A stretch of 64,000 bases of DNA. It comes from Carboxylicivirga sp. Lineage in GTDB: Bacteria; Bacteroidota; Bacteroidia; Bacteroidales; Marinilabiliaceae. Numbering within the stretch: the stretch's first letter is position 1; each line of letters begins with the position of its first letter. A program made the translations under genes and the position numbers. Positions 18,423 to 26,365 of the stretch are shown here, in pieces. Below the pieces are notes generated by a model, which did not search any database, was not told where the DNA came from, and saw only the letters and a program-made list of their open reading frames with translations. The stretch lies in assembly GCA_025210475.1 (NCBI GenBank), contig JAOARW010000053.1:124001-188000 (forward strand). Reading direction: 5' to 3'.

Positions 18423-20705
18423 TTACACATTTGAACGATAAGAGATCACAAAATCGCGATGCGCCTTTAATAAGTTGATTGAATATAACAGGATGTTTTT
18501 CGTTTCGGCTAACACATCCATAAACAGAATACTGACACGGGTGCGTCCTTCGCCCTTTTGAATACGCTTGATCTGGTTACGACGCAGGCTATTCTGAAAA
18601 TCAATCAGGAAGTTTTGTTTGCTGATCATTTCATTGATCAGATCGAACTTCTGCTCCTTCTCAACATGAATGATGTGGTTAAAATAACCGGAAACTTCAT
18701 CCAGTAACTCCTGGAAATCATTACGCTGCGAACGGGTCATTCCCTTATGCTGGTTTTCGATGTGCTCGTATAATGGTTGGGTGATATTGGTTAGGCAGCC
18801 AATTAATTCAGTGAGGTAATCAAAGGCCTGCACAAAATATTGCCCCGAATCAATACCTTCTTCAGTTACCTTGGCATAGGCATAAAAGAATTTAGATTTG
18901 CTGCTGCGAGTGTACTTGTCAAGCAGTAAGGCTTTGTTGTGTGCCCCATGTAATTGCCTAACATCTTCATCGATAAATCCTTGTAAACTAAGGTAAAAAA
19001 CTTTAGAGGCTTCTTGCAGGTGCTGACGAATCTGTTCACTGCCCGATTCCATTAAATGCTCCAGGTTGTTATCAATCTCGTCCTGAAATTCTTCCTTAAG
19101 TATCTTTTTTTCTTCCTGTTTTCGCTTGTGGTACTTATGTGTCAAAATCAGGGTAGTGGTAACAATGGCCATCAATATGATGGAAGCAATCCATTCGCCG
19201 TACCATAAAAAATAGGTAAAGATAAATGCACCAATAAAAGCGAGGCAGGCTGTGAAAAACCATCCGCCTAGAATAGATAAAACACCCGATACCCGGTATA
19301 CTGCACTTTCACGTCCCCAGGCCTGATCAGCCAGGGAAGAACCCATGGCGACCATAAACACCACGAAAGTAGTTGATAGTGGAAACTGCATATAAGTTCC
19401 CAAAGAAATCAGAATGCTGGCCACAACAAGGTTAACACTGGCCCGGATGGTATCGAAATAGATAACTCCATCTTCGGTATTGGATTCCTGATTATCTGCC
19501 TTGCGATAGCGGCAATTAAAAAAAGTAACCATACGGCGTGGCAATACGCCAACAACCAAACTATGGAACTGTAAAAAATTACGCACAATTACCCGCGATA
19601 AATGAGATGGCTCAAAACGTTCGTATCCGCTCGATTGTCTGCCAAGGTATACTTCGGTTTCGGTTACGCTTCGAGCTTTCTTCGATTTAAACAGAGTAAT
19701 GGTCATTACAATGGCCGACAGAACAAATATTAAAGTATAAGTATAGTCGTTGATAATGTCTTTACGAATCATCTCATTGCTCATAAAACTCATTGAGAAG
19801 GAATCGGGTGCCACATTACCTGATGATAAAAAGGCTTTAAACCCTTCGAAGGCCGACAATGGAATTCCGATGAAGTTAACCAAATCGTTGGCTGCGAATG
19901 ACATGGCCAGAGCAAAGGTGCCAAAAAGTACAACAATGCGCGGAATTTCGATATTAAAGGAAAGGCCCAGAAACAAAAATACAAAGGTTGACAGGGCAAA
20001 AATACCAAACAATATTTCGCTTTGATAGCTAACAATGGTTTCGAACCATGGATAAGACTGGAATATGCTGGTGTTGCCCAATCCTTTTTTTAATATCATA
20101 AAAGCAATTGCAGTAATGGCGAGGCCACCAACAATGGCAAATAAGTATTTAAAGCGACGCTTGTGATTAAAGCTAAATACAACCCGGGTTACAAACTGGG
20201 CAACAATGCCGACTACAAATGCCAGAAAAATGGATAACAGAATTCCAGCCAATATAATAAAGGCCTTATCGGTGTTGATCATCTGCTCCACTTCAATGCC
20301 GTCTATTCGGGCTTCGCGGTTCTTGATAATGGACAGTGCCATGGCACCACCAAGTAATTCAAAAACAACAGCAATAGTTGTAGAGGTTGGGAAACCCAGG
20401 GTGTTAAATCCATCGATAAGGATAACATCGATGAGCATCACTGCCACAAAAACAGTTATTAATTCGGTAAAGGCAAAGCTGGAAGGGTAGATAACACCTT
20501 TGCGTGCCACTTCCATCATATTGGCGGATAACAGTGAGCCAATTAACAGGCCGATGGCGGCTACCCAATAAACCAGTCGCCGACGAGCAGCTCTTGAACC
20601 GATAGCGGCGTTAAGAAAGTTAACCGCATCGTTTGATACCCCAACCACCAAATCAACAACTGCCAATAGACCTAAAAGTATTACTGCTATCCAAATAAAT
20701 ATCAT
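18423..20705 (-). CDS. PiT-family inorganic phosphate transporter with PhoU-like C-terminal domain
   Basis: A 760-residue membrane protein. The start is placed at the ATG at 20705 because the following helix (MIFIWIAVILLGLLAVVDLV) is the natural first membrane segment and a promoter motif lies upstream at 20723-20730; an in-frame ATG at 20756 lies upstream of that motif. The PiT signatures occur in two halves, GVSNDAVNFLNAAIGSR near the start and AANDLVNFIGIPLSA near residue 300. About ten or more membrane helices are visible. After about residue 530 the chain becomes soluble, charged and helical to the end, resembling the PhoU-like DUF47 domain that in many species is a separate gene. It imports phosphate using an ion gradient. 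The gene is divergent from the PhoR/PhoB-like pair. Confidence 0.92.
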   Translation of the reverse strand: MIFIWIAVILLGLLAVVDLVVGVSNDAVNFLNAAIGSRAARRRLVYWVAAIGLLIGSLLSANMMEVARKGVIYPSSFAFTELITVFVAVMLIDVILIDGFNTLGFPTSTTIAVVFELLGGAMALSIIKNREARIDGIEVEQMINTDKAFIILAGILLSIFLAFVVGIVAQFVTRVVFSFNHKRRFKYLFAIVGGLAITAIAFMILKKGLGNTSIFQSYPWFETIVSYQSEILFGIFALSTFVFLFLGLSFNIEIPRIVVLFGTFALAMSFAANDLVNFIGIPLSAFEGFKAFLSSGNVAPDSFSMSFMSNEMIRKDIINDYTYTLIFVLSAIVMTITLFKSKKARSVTETEVYLGRQSSGYERFEPSHLSRVIVRNFLQFHSLVVGVLPRRMVTFFNCRYRKADNQESNTEDGVIYFDTIRASVNLVVASILISLGTYMQFPLSTTFVVFMVAMGSSLADQAWGRESAVYRVSGVLSILGGWFFTACLAFIGAFIFTYFLWYGEWIASIILMAIVTTTLILTHKYHKRKQEEKKILKEEFQDEIDNNLEHLMESGSEQIRQHLQEASKVFYLSLQGFIDEDVRQLHGAHNKALLLDKYTRSSKSKFFYAYAKVTEEGIDSGQYFVQAFDYLTELIGCLTNITQPLYEHIENQHKGMTRSQRNDFQELLDEVSGYFNHIIHVEKEQKFDLINEMISKQNFLIDFQNSLRRNQIKRIQKGEGRTRVSILFMDVLAETKNILLYSINLLKAHRDFVISYRSNV

Positions 20706-20722
20706 CTTGAAATAATTTACGT

Positions 20723-20730
20723 CAAATATA
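20723..20730 (-). promoter_or_regulatory. Candidate -7 promoter element of the PiT gene
   Basis: Reads TATATTTG on the minus strand (TAnnTTTG match), 18 bases upstream of the chosen ATG. The Pho-box-like repeat at 20762-20778 lies about 32 bases further upstream, a spacing like that at the receptor promoter. Confidence 0.5.
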
Positions 20731-20761
20731 GGTGGAAGCTCACATGTGCCATACAAGGCAA

Positions 20762-20778
20762 TGTTAAGTTTCTGTTAT
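20762..20778 (-). promoter_or_regulatory. Pho-box-like direct repeat upstream of PiT
   Basis: Plus-strand TGTTAA (20762-20767), five bases, TGTTAT (20773-20778). On the minus strand, the strand of PiT, this is ATAACA-N5-TTAACA with 11-base period. Confidence 0.5.
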
Positions 20779-20840
20779 CATCGCATTGCTTGCTTACTGT
20801 GCAAATTTATCTAATATCAGTAAGGTAACGAAATACATGC

Positions 20841-20857
20841 TTAACATTGTTTTAACA
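20841..20857 (+). promoter_or_regulatory. Pho-box-like direct repeat upstream of the phoR-like gene
   Basis: Two perfect TTAACA hexamers (20841-20846 and 20852-20857) five bases apart, 11-base period, on the plus strand. They lie 24 bases upstream of the -33-like TTG at 20881. Confidence 0.55.
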
Positions 20858-20880
20858 TGATCATTTATTTTAGCTGATGA

Positions 20881-20909
20881 TTGATAAGGCAATAATTCGT
20901 ATAACTTTG
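20881..20909 (+). promoter_or_regulatory. Candidate Bacteroidetes-type promoter of the phoR/phoB-like genes
   Basis: TTG at 20881-20883 (within ATTG), 18 bases, then TAACTTTG at 20902-20909. This matches the TTTG-N19-TAnnTTTG architecture within one base. The predicted start of transcription is about 65 bases upstream of the ATG. Confidence 0.55.
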
Positions 20910-20981
20910 TTCAGAACAGATAAATAATCTGAGGATGATGTATAAAAGTACATCCGTCAAACGGATTTAAGAAATAGAACT

Positions 20982-22016
20982 ATGAAAACCATTGAACCTC
21001 AAAAGATAGCTGGTTTTGTTGCCATCGGATTTCTGATATTGGCCTTTGTTTTTTTCGGCGTTAACTATTACAGTCCTAATTTATATTATTCCTTGGCCAT
21101 TTCGGTGCCCGTGTTTTTTGCCATTTCATTTGCCCTGGTTAATTACGTTATTAATTCGTTTATCCATTCCAAAATTCGTCCGCTTTATCAAACCATTTAT
21201 GGAAATGATTCTGCCGAAGACGAAATGGATGCTTCCGCTTCCGATGATATATTATCGACAGTCAACCGCGAAGTGGTTAGCTGGATGCACGATCGCAACC
21301 AGGAGATAAAGGAGTTGAAACAGATGGAGAAGTACCGAAAGGAATTTCTTGGTAACGTTTCGCATGAGCTTAAAACCCCCATTTTTAATATTCAGGGTTA
21401 CATCTTAACTCTGCTCGACGGTGGTATCGATGATCCGAACATTAACCAAAGATACCTGACGCGTACAGAAAAAAGTATTGATCGCATGATATCGATTATT
21501 GAGGATTTAGAGTCGATATCCAAGCTTGAAGCTGGCGAACTGCAGTTGTATCCCGAAACATTTAATCTTATTCAATTGGTAGATGATGTTTTTGAATTAC
21601 AGGAGATACGAGCTCAACAGAAAAATATTAAATTGCACTATGGAGAAGGAAGCAATTTGCCTTTGATGGTAAATGCCGACAAGCAAAGAATTTTTCAGGT
21701 GGTCAGTAATTTGATTGTCAACTCCATTAATTATGGTAGAAAAGATGGCTCAACCAAAGTGAGTTTTTACGATATGGATAATCGGATATTGGTGGAGGTG
21801 AGCGATACAGGTATTGGTATTGCTGAAGAAAATCTGCCACGTATTTTCGAGCGTTTTTACCGGGCCGATAAAAGCAGAAGTCGTGAGCAAGGAGGAACAG
21901 GTTTAGGTTTAGCTATTGTTAAGCATTTAATAGAAGCACACGGACAGCGAATTAATGTTAGAAGTATAGTTGGAGAAGGCACTGTGTTTACTTTTACGCT
22001 TCAAAAAGAGACTTAA
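20982..22016 (+). CDS. Sensor histidine kinase, PhoR-like
   Basis: A 344-residue kinase with two adjacent membrane helices (about 9-27 and 35-58) separated by a very short outside loop, so it probably does not bind a periplasmic ligand itself. A linker leads to HisKA with His128 in NVSHELKTPIFNI, then HATPase motifs NLIVNSINYG, DTGIGIAEE and GGTGLGLAIV. The layout, the divergent PiT gene and the adjacent receiver gene suit a PhoR-type kinase that is gated through the transport apparatus. No PAS domain is obvious, which differs from enterobacterial PhoR. It is followed after 79 bases by the response regulator. Confidence 0.85.
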   Translation: MKTIEPQKIAGFVAIGFLILAFVFFGVNYYSPNLYYSLAISVPVFFAISFALVNYVINSFIHSKIRPLYQTIYGNDSAEDEMDASASDDILSTVNREVVSWMHDRNQEIKELKQMEKYRKEFLGNVSHELKTPIFNIQGYILTLLDGGIDDPNINQRYLTRTEKSIDRMISIIEDLESISKLEAGELQLYPETFNLIQLVDDVFELQEIRAQQKNIKLHYGEGSNLPLMVNADKQRIFQVVSNLIVNSINYGRKDGSTKVSFYDMDNRILVEVSDTGIGIAEENLPRIFERFYRADKSRSREQGGTGLGLAIVKHLIEAHGQRINVRSIVGEGTVFTFTLQKET

Positions 22017-22095
22017 TATTAATTTAATACAACGATAACCTATACGAAACTATTTGTTAAACTCATTGCTTACTTTCGTATAAAAAATTTTTATA

Positions 22096-22794
22096 ATGAA
22101 TGTAGAAAATTACAAAGTCCTTTTGGTTGATGATGAGCCCGATATACTTGAGTTCATAAGTTATAACATGCAAAAGGAAGGCTTTCAGGTTTTGACTGCT
22201 ACGAATGGGCAGGAAGCAATAAAAGTGGCCCAGGCTGAGATACCCGAATTAATTATACTGGATGTTATGATGCCCGAAATGGATGGTATTGAAACTTGTG
22301 AAGAGCTAAAAAAAATACCTTCATTGAAAAATTCCATTGTTGCCTTTTTAACAGCGCGTGGCGAAGATTATTCGCAAATAGCCGGTTTTGATGCAGGTGC
22401 CGATGATTATATTACTAAGCCAATTAAACCAAAGGTTCTTATTTCACGTGCTAAAGCCTTGTTAAAGCGCTATCGTTCGGATGATGCTATGCCAGAACCG
22501 GTGGATGAGCAAGTAATTAAAATCGGTGATCTGACAATTGACCGCGAAAGATATCTGATTATAAACGAAGGCGAAGAGCTAATTCTGCCGAAGAAAGAAT
22601 TTGAGTTGCTGGTACTTTTAGCCTCCAAGCCGGAAAAAGTATTTACACGCGACGAAATTTACAACACAGTTTGGGGGGATAACATTATTGTTGGTGACCG
22701 AACAATTGATGTGCATATCCGAAAACTTCGTGAGAAGATTGGGCAAGAGCATATTAAGACAATTAAGGGGGTTGGATACAAATACGTGGTTTAA
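22096..22794 (+). CDS. OmpR/PhoB-type response regulator
   Basis: A 232-residue two-domain regulator. The receiver domain has the acidic pair Asp12-Asp13, the phospho-acceptor Asp56 in LIILDVMMPEMDG and Lys108 in DDYITKPI. The winged-helix DNA-binding domain occupies about 130-232, with LPKKEFELLVLLAS, VFTRDEI and the terminal VGDRTIDVHIRKLREKI and KGVGYKYVV stretches. OmpR/PhoB regulators bind direct repeats of about 11-base period, and such repeats occur upstream of the flanking PiT, receptor and kinase genes. It pairs with the kinase just upstream. PhoB/PhoP-type function is inferred from context. Confidence 0.88.
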   Translation: MNVENYKVLLVDDEPDILEFISYNMQKEGFQVLTATNGQEAIKVAQAEIPELIILDVMMPEMDGIETCEELKKIPSLKNSIVAFLTARGEDYSQIAGFDAGADDYITKPIKPKVLISRAKALLKRYRSDDAMPEPVDEQVIKIGDLTIDRERYLIINEGEELILPKKEFELLVLLASKPEKVFTRDEIYNTVWGDNIIVGDRTIDVHIRKLREKIGQEHIKTIKGVGYKYVV

Positions 22795-22924
22795 TATAAT
22801 AATTAGGATACCACATTAGTATTCATTCCTTTGGGTTGGTAAAACAAAGCAATTTCCTTACTTTTATACATGATTTTGATTTGCTGCAATAAGCTTGCAG
22901 ATGTTAATCAACAAACTTATGCAT

Positions 22925-23359
22925 ATGAGGAAAATAACTAATGCTCTTATTATCATTGCAGTGGTGTTTACCGCCAGCTGTAAAGATAAACCGGAAAAAG
23001 AACCACAGAAACCTGTTCAAAGTGAAGTGGTTCAAACAGAGGTAGAAAAAGATACCCTTAAACAGGAAATAGAAATGCCTGTTGTTGAAGAAGAGCCTGT
23101 TGAACCGCCTAAGCCAGCCGATAAATACTTCCTGATTGCCGGTAGTTTCGCAAAGGAGCACAACGCCAATATATTTAAGTCGAAACTGGAAGCTGATGGT
23201 TATAGTTCTCAGGTAATTGAGCGACGGGGTGGACCTAACGAAGAATTTTATAAAGTATCTTATATGTCATTCTACGATAAGAAAGAAGCCTATGCCGAGC
23301 TAAGGAATGCGCGCAGAACGGATGGTCGTGAGGATGTATGGTTATTGATTAAGAAATAG
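22925..23359 (+). CDS. SPOR-domain lipoprotein
   Basis: A 144-residue lipoprotein. The start is set at the ATG at 22925 so that the signal (MRKITNALIIIAVVFTASC) is compact with Cys19 as lipidation site; an ATG at 22919 and a start at 22895 are alternatives. A Pro/Glu/Lys/Val-rich linker (about 20-68) leads to a SPOR domain (about 69-142), KYFLIAGSFAKEHNANIFKS and GGPNEEFYKVSYMSF. SPOR domains bind denuded glycan strands at the division septum. The gene ends at a perfect bidirectional terminator. Its specific role is unknown. Confidence 0.85.
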   Translation: MRKITNALIIIAVVFTASCKDKPEKEPQKPVQSEVVQTEVEKDTLKQEIEMPVVEEEPVEPPKPADKYFLIAGSFAKEHNANIFKSKLEADGYSSQVIERRGGPNEEFYKVSYMSFYDKKEAYAELRNARRTDGREDVWLLIKK

Positions 23360-23360
23360 C

Positions 23361-23397
23361 AAAAAAAAGAGCTTGCCGCGGCAAGCTCTTTTTTTTT
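23361..23397. terminator. Perfect bidirectional terminator
   Basis: Complementary arms 23361-23378 and 23379-23396, A-run, GAGCTTGCCG, CGGCAAGCTC, T-run. It works in both directions for the SPOR gene (plus) and purE (minus). Confidence 0.95.
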
Positions 23398-23410
23398 GAT
23401 CTCTTTTTGG

Positions 23411-23917
23411 TTAGTTCGTTTTGAAGTCGTACTTTACTTCTTTCAAATCTTCGTTGGCCTTAACAATCTTCTCTTTTAAGCTTTCTTTAAATTCAGCTAG
23501 TTTCTGAGAAATTTCAGCATCACCGGTTGCAATCATTTGTGCAGCTAAAATACCCGCGTTCTGCGCACCGTTGATTCCTACAGTAGCTACAGGAATTCCC
23601 GGAGGCATTTGTGCAATTGACAATAATGCATCCATACCGTCAAGGCTGGCATTGATAGGTACACCAATCACCGGAATTTTAACCATCGATGCAATTACAC
23701 CTGGTAAATGAGCAGCCATACCAGCCGCGGCAATAATTACTTTAACACCTCTGTCTTCGGCACTCTTGGCGAATTCTTCCACCTGAGCCGGAGTTCTGTG
23801 TGCCGAAAGTGCATTAATCTCGAATGGAACTTTCAGATCATTTAAGAAATCAGCCGCCTTCTTCATCACTGGAAGATCCGACGTGCTTCCCATAATAATA
23901 CTAACTTTTGGTTGCAT
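23411..23917 (-). CDS. purE: N5-carboxyaminoimidazole ribonucleotide mutase
   Basis: A 168-residue class I PurE, which rearranges N5-CAIR to CAIR in purine synthesis. The start chosen is the ATG at 23917 (MQPKVSIIMGSTSDLP), since PurE proteins begin a few residues before the GSxSD nucleotide-binding motif; an in-frame ATG at 23983 would add a non-conserved extension that overlaps a promoter motif. SAHRTP, the GMAAHLPGV block and the GVPINASLDGMDALLS block are all present. The gene stands alone, divergent from hpt, another purine gene. Confidence 0.95.
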   Translation of the reverse strand: MQPKVSIIMGSTSDLPVMKKAADFLNDLKVPFEINALSAHRTPAQVEEFAKSAEDRGVKVIIAAAGMAAHLPGVIASMVKIPVIGVPINASLDGMDALLSIAQMPPGIPVATVGINGAQNAGILAAQMIATGDAEISQKLAEFKESLKEKIVKANEDLKEVKYDFKTN

Positions 23918-23980
23918 AATAATCAATTTATTTGTTGTTAAAAATTCTCTGTAAGAACCTTTCGTTAATTTTTCCCAGCA

Positions 23981-23988
23981 CAAAAATA
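23981..23988 (-). promoter_or_regulatory. Candidate -7 promoter element of purE
   Basis: Reads TATTTTTG on the minus strand (TAnnTTTG), 64 bases upstream of the purE ATG. No -33 element was identified. Confidence 0.4.
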
Positions 23989-24030
23989 GTTAAGATAGCA
24001 TTATAATCATGTGGTTATCTTTATTTTTTA

Positions 24031-24038
24031 TACTTTTG
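24031..24038 (+). promoter_or_regulatory. Candidate -7 promoter element of the hpt-adk unit
   Basis: TACTTTTG matches TAnnTTTG, 118 bases upstream of the hpt ATG. The leader contains a 7-bp inverted repeat, ATTATCT/AGATAAT (24089-24109), that could be a regulatory structure. No clear -33 TTTG. Confidence 0.4.
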
Positions 24039-24155
24039 CAGCTTAAAATCCAGACTTTTATTTAATTATTGAATGATTTGCAAATGTAATTATCTAAATT
24101 TCAGATAATAACATGTGGCATTGGTGTTTTTTAAAACGAGATAAAAAAAGAAGCA

Positions 24156-24692
24156 ATGAGCCGAGTAAAGTTGTTAGATAGAGAATTTGAGTTATCGATA
24201 CCTGAAGAAAAGTTGTTAAAAGCAGTTGATCAGGTAGCCGAGAAAATGAATAAAGAGCTAGAGGGGAAAAACCCGTTAATGGTTTGTGTATTGAATGGTT
24301 CATTCATGTTTGCTTCTGACTTAATGAAACGATTAACTATTCCTTGTGAGATTAGTTTCGTTAAGCTATCCTCTTATTCAGGAACAGGTTCAACCGGTCA
24401 GGTAAAAGAGTTGATCGGATTAAACGAGGATATCTCTGGTCGAACAATCGTTTTGCTTGAGGATATTGTTGATACTGGTTTAACCATCATTAATACCGTT
24501 GAGCAGGTAAAACAAATGGGGCCTGCCGATGTTAAAGTAGCAACCATGTTGTTTAAGCCTGATGCTTGTAAGCGCGATGTGAAGTTGGATTATGTAGGTA
24601 TGGATATACCAAACGACTTTATTGTTGGTTATGGTTTGGATTACGATGGTTACGGAAGAAACCTGAAAGACATCTATACTGTAGTAGAATAA
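24156..24692 (+). CDS. hpt: Hypoxanthine phosphoribosyltransferase
   Basis: A 178-residue purine-salvage enzyme converting hypoxanthine or guanine with PRPP to the nucleotide. The PRPP-binding motif reads VLLEDIVDTGLTI, VCVLNGSFMFASDL holds the pyrophosphate-binding loop, and VKLSSYSGTGSTG is the flexible catalytic loop. PNDFIVGYGLDYDGYGRNL near the end is the usual base-binding region. The length is typical. It is followed 32 bases later by adk and then obgE, an order common in Bacteroidetes. Confidence 0.95.
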   Translation: MSRVKLLDREFELSIPEEKLLKAVDQVAEKMNKELEGKNPLMVCVLNGSFMFASDLMKRLTIPCEISFVKLSSYSGTGSTGQVKELIGLNEDISGRTIVLLEDIVDTGLTIINTVEQVKQMGPADVKVATMLFKPDACKRDVKLDYVGMDIPNDFIVGYGLDYDGYGRNLKDIYTVVE

Positions 24693-24724
24693 CATCTATT
24701 TATTTATTATAAGGAGTAACGAAC

Positions 24725-25297
24725 ATGCTCAATGTTGTCATCTTTGGCGCGCCCGGATCGGGAAAGGGTACGCAAAGCAAATTAATAGCAGAGAAATTTA
24801 ATTTGGCTCACGTTTCTACAGGTGAATTATGTAGAAAAGCGATTCATAATAACACACACGAAGGTGTAATTGCAAAAAGCTATATTGATAAAGGGGAGTT
24901 GGTGCCCGACGAAACCATTATTGATATGTTAGATGCTTTTCTTGAAAAATTACCTATCGATAAAGGAATCATTTTTGATGGTTTTCCGCGTACTGTTGCA
25001 CAGGCCGAGGCGCTTATTGATATCATGAAGGAGCATGGAACGAAAGTTAAAGTGTTGCTTAATCTGGAAGTGGAAAAAGATGAGTTGCTGGCACGTTTAT
25101 TAAAGCGCGCCGAAACGGAAGATCGTTCCGATGATAATATGGAAACGATTAAAAAGCGTTTGGAAGTTTACGAACGTCAGACACTGCCAGTGATTGAGTT
25201 CTACAGAAAGAAACGATTATACAAGCCAATTAAAGGTGTAGGAAATATCGACGATATTTTTGGTCGTATTTCTGAAGTTTTAAACGAGCTGAAATAG
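24725..25297 (+). CDS. adk: Adenylate kinase
   Basis: A 190-residue short-type adenylate kinase (ATP + AMP = 2 ADP). It has the P-loop GAPGSGKGTQS at residues 8-18, the AMP-site STGELCRKAI and the signature IIFDGFPRTVAQAEAL. The lid between about 125 and 145 is short and has no zinc cysteines. A good ribosome-binding site, AAGGAG at 24711-24716, stands eight bases before the ATG. A hairpin with a wobble pair follows the stop. Confidence 0.96.
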   Translation: MLNVVIFGAPGSGKGTQSKLIAEKFNLAHVSTGELCRKAIHNNTHEGVIAKSYIDKGELVPDETIIDMLDAFLEKLPIDKGIIFDGFPRTVAQAEALIDIMKEHGTKVKVLLNLEVEKDELLARLLKRAETEDRSDDNMETIKKRLEVYERQTLPVIEFYRKKRLYKPIKGVGNIDDIFGRISEVLNELK

Positions 25298-25317
25298 GAA
25301 TATTTAACGATATTAGA

Positions 25318-25341
25318 GCCACGGTAATTTATTGCCGTGGC
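25318..25341 (+). terminator. Hairpin between adk and obgE
   Basis: GCCACGGTAA (25318-25327) and TTGCCGTGGC (25332-25341) form a 10-bp stem with one wobble and a four-base loop, followed by TTCATTGTG with a weak T tract. Partial termination or attenuation before obgE is likely. The hairpin covers a possible GTG start of obgE (25337). Confidence 0.6.
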
Positions 25342-25366
25342 TTCATTGTGTTATAAAGAATTAGGT

Positions 25367-26365
25367 ATGGCCAGTTCAAACTTTGTTGATTACGTAAAGA
25401 TTTTTTGCCGCTCTGGTAAAGGGGGAGCCGGATCTGCTCACCTGCGTCGTGAGAAATTTGTAGCCATGGGAGGTCCCGATGGTGGCGATGGTGGCCGTGG
25501 CGGACACATCATTGTGAGAGGTAACCGCAATACCTGGACTTTATTGCACTTAAAATACAAGCGCCACGTTTTTGCCGGTCATGGTGGCAATGGTAGCAAG
25601 CAGCGCTCTACCGGTGCCGATGGTGAAGATAAAATCATTGAAGTGCCATTGGGAACCATTGCCAAAGATGCTGAAACGGGTGAAGTACTTTTTGAAGTAA
25701 CAGAGCACGATCAAGAGCAGATTTTGGTTAAAGGAGGCCGTGGCGGACTGGGTAACTGGAACTTTAAGTCGGCTACCAATCAAACACCTCGTTATTCTCA
25801 GCCGGGCGAAGATGCGGTGGAGAGAGCCGCTATACTCGAGTTAAAGGTATTGGCCGACGTTGGTTTGGTTGGCTTTCCTAACGCTGGAAAATCAACACTT
25901 TTATCGGTGGTGTCGGCTGCTAAGCCTGAGATTGCTGATTATCCGTTTACTACTTTGGTGCCGAATTTGGGCATTGTGTCATACCGTGATCATCAGTCGT
26001 TTGCCATGGCTGATATTCCTGGGATAATCGAGGGAGCAAGTGAGGGAAAAGGATTGGGGATACGATTTTTACGTCACATCGAACGAAACTCAATTCTACT
26101 GTTTTTAGTGCCTGCCGATGCCGAAAATATTAAAAAGGAGTACCAGATTCTTTTGAACGAGCTAAAGCAATATAATCCTGAACTACTGGATAAAGGGCGC
26201 ATGCTGGCTATTTCAAAATCAGATATGCTCGATGAGGAGCTGATGGAGGAAATTGAAAGAGATCTTCCAGACCTGCCATATGTTTTTATATCTTCGGTTG
26301 CCAATAATGGCATAACAGAACTGAAAGATATGATATGGGAGCAACTAATGGCAGCCAACGAGTAA
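25367..26365 (+). CDS. obgE: Obg-family GTPase (ribosome assembly)
   Basis: A 332-residue Obg/CgtA GTPase that takes part in assembly of the large ribosomal subunit. The start is set at ATG 25367 ([20 protein letters not shown]), the conserved Obg opening; a GTG at 25337 lies inside the terminator-like hairpin. The glycine-rich Obg fold covers about 1-160 ([14 protein letters not shown]). The G domain has G1 [11 protein letters not shown] (about 167-177), G3 [10 protein letters not shown] and a SKSD-type G4. No long C-terminal extension is present. The last 31 bases overlap the next gene. Confidence 0.96.
   Translation: MASSNFVDYVKIFCRSGKGGAGSAHLRREKFVAMGGPDGGDGGRGGHIIVRGNRNTWTLLHLKYKRHVFAGHGGNGSKQRSTGADGEDKIIEVPLGTIAKDAETGEVLFEVTEHDQEQILVKGGRGGLGNWNFKSATNQTPRYSQPGEDAVERAAILELKVLADVGLVGFPNAGKSTLLSVVSAAKPEIADYPFTTLVPNLGIVSYRDHQSFAMADIPGIIEGASEGKGLGIRFLRHIERNSILLFLVPADAENIKKEYQILLNELKQYNPELLDKGRMLAISKSDMLDEELMEEIERDLPDLPYVFISSVANNGITELKDMIWEQLMAANE

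Noticed and set aside
22044-22071. TGTTAA upstream of the phoB-like gene as another Pho box
   Set aside because: Single hexamer (22055-22060) with no second copy at 11 bases on either side.
25337-25366. Upstream GTG start for obgE
   Set aside because: It lies inside the post-adk hairpin and adds residues not found in Obg proteins.
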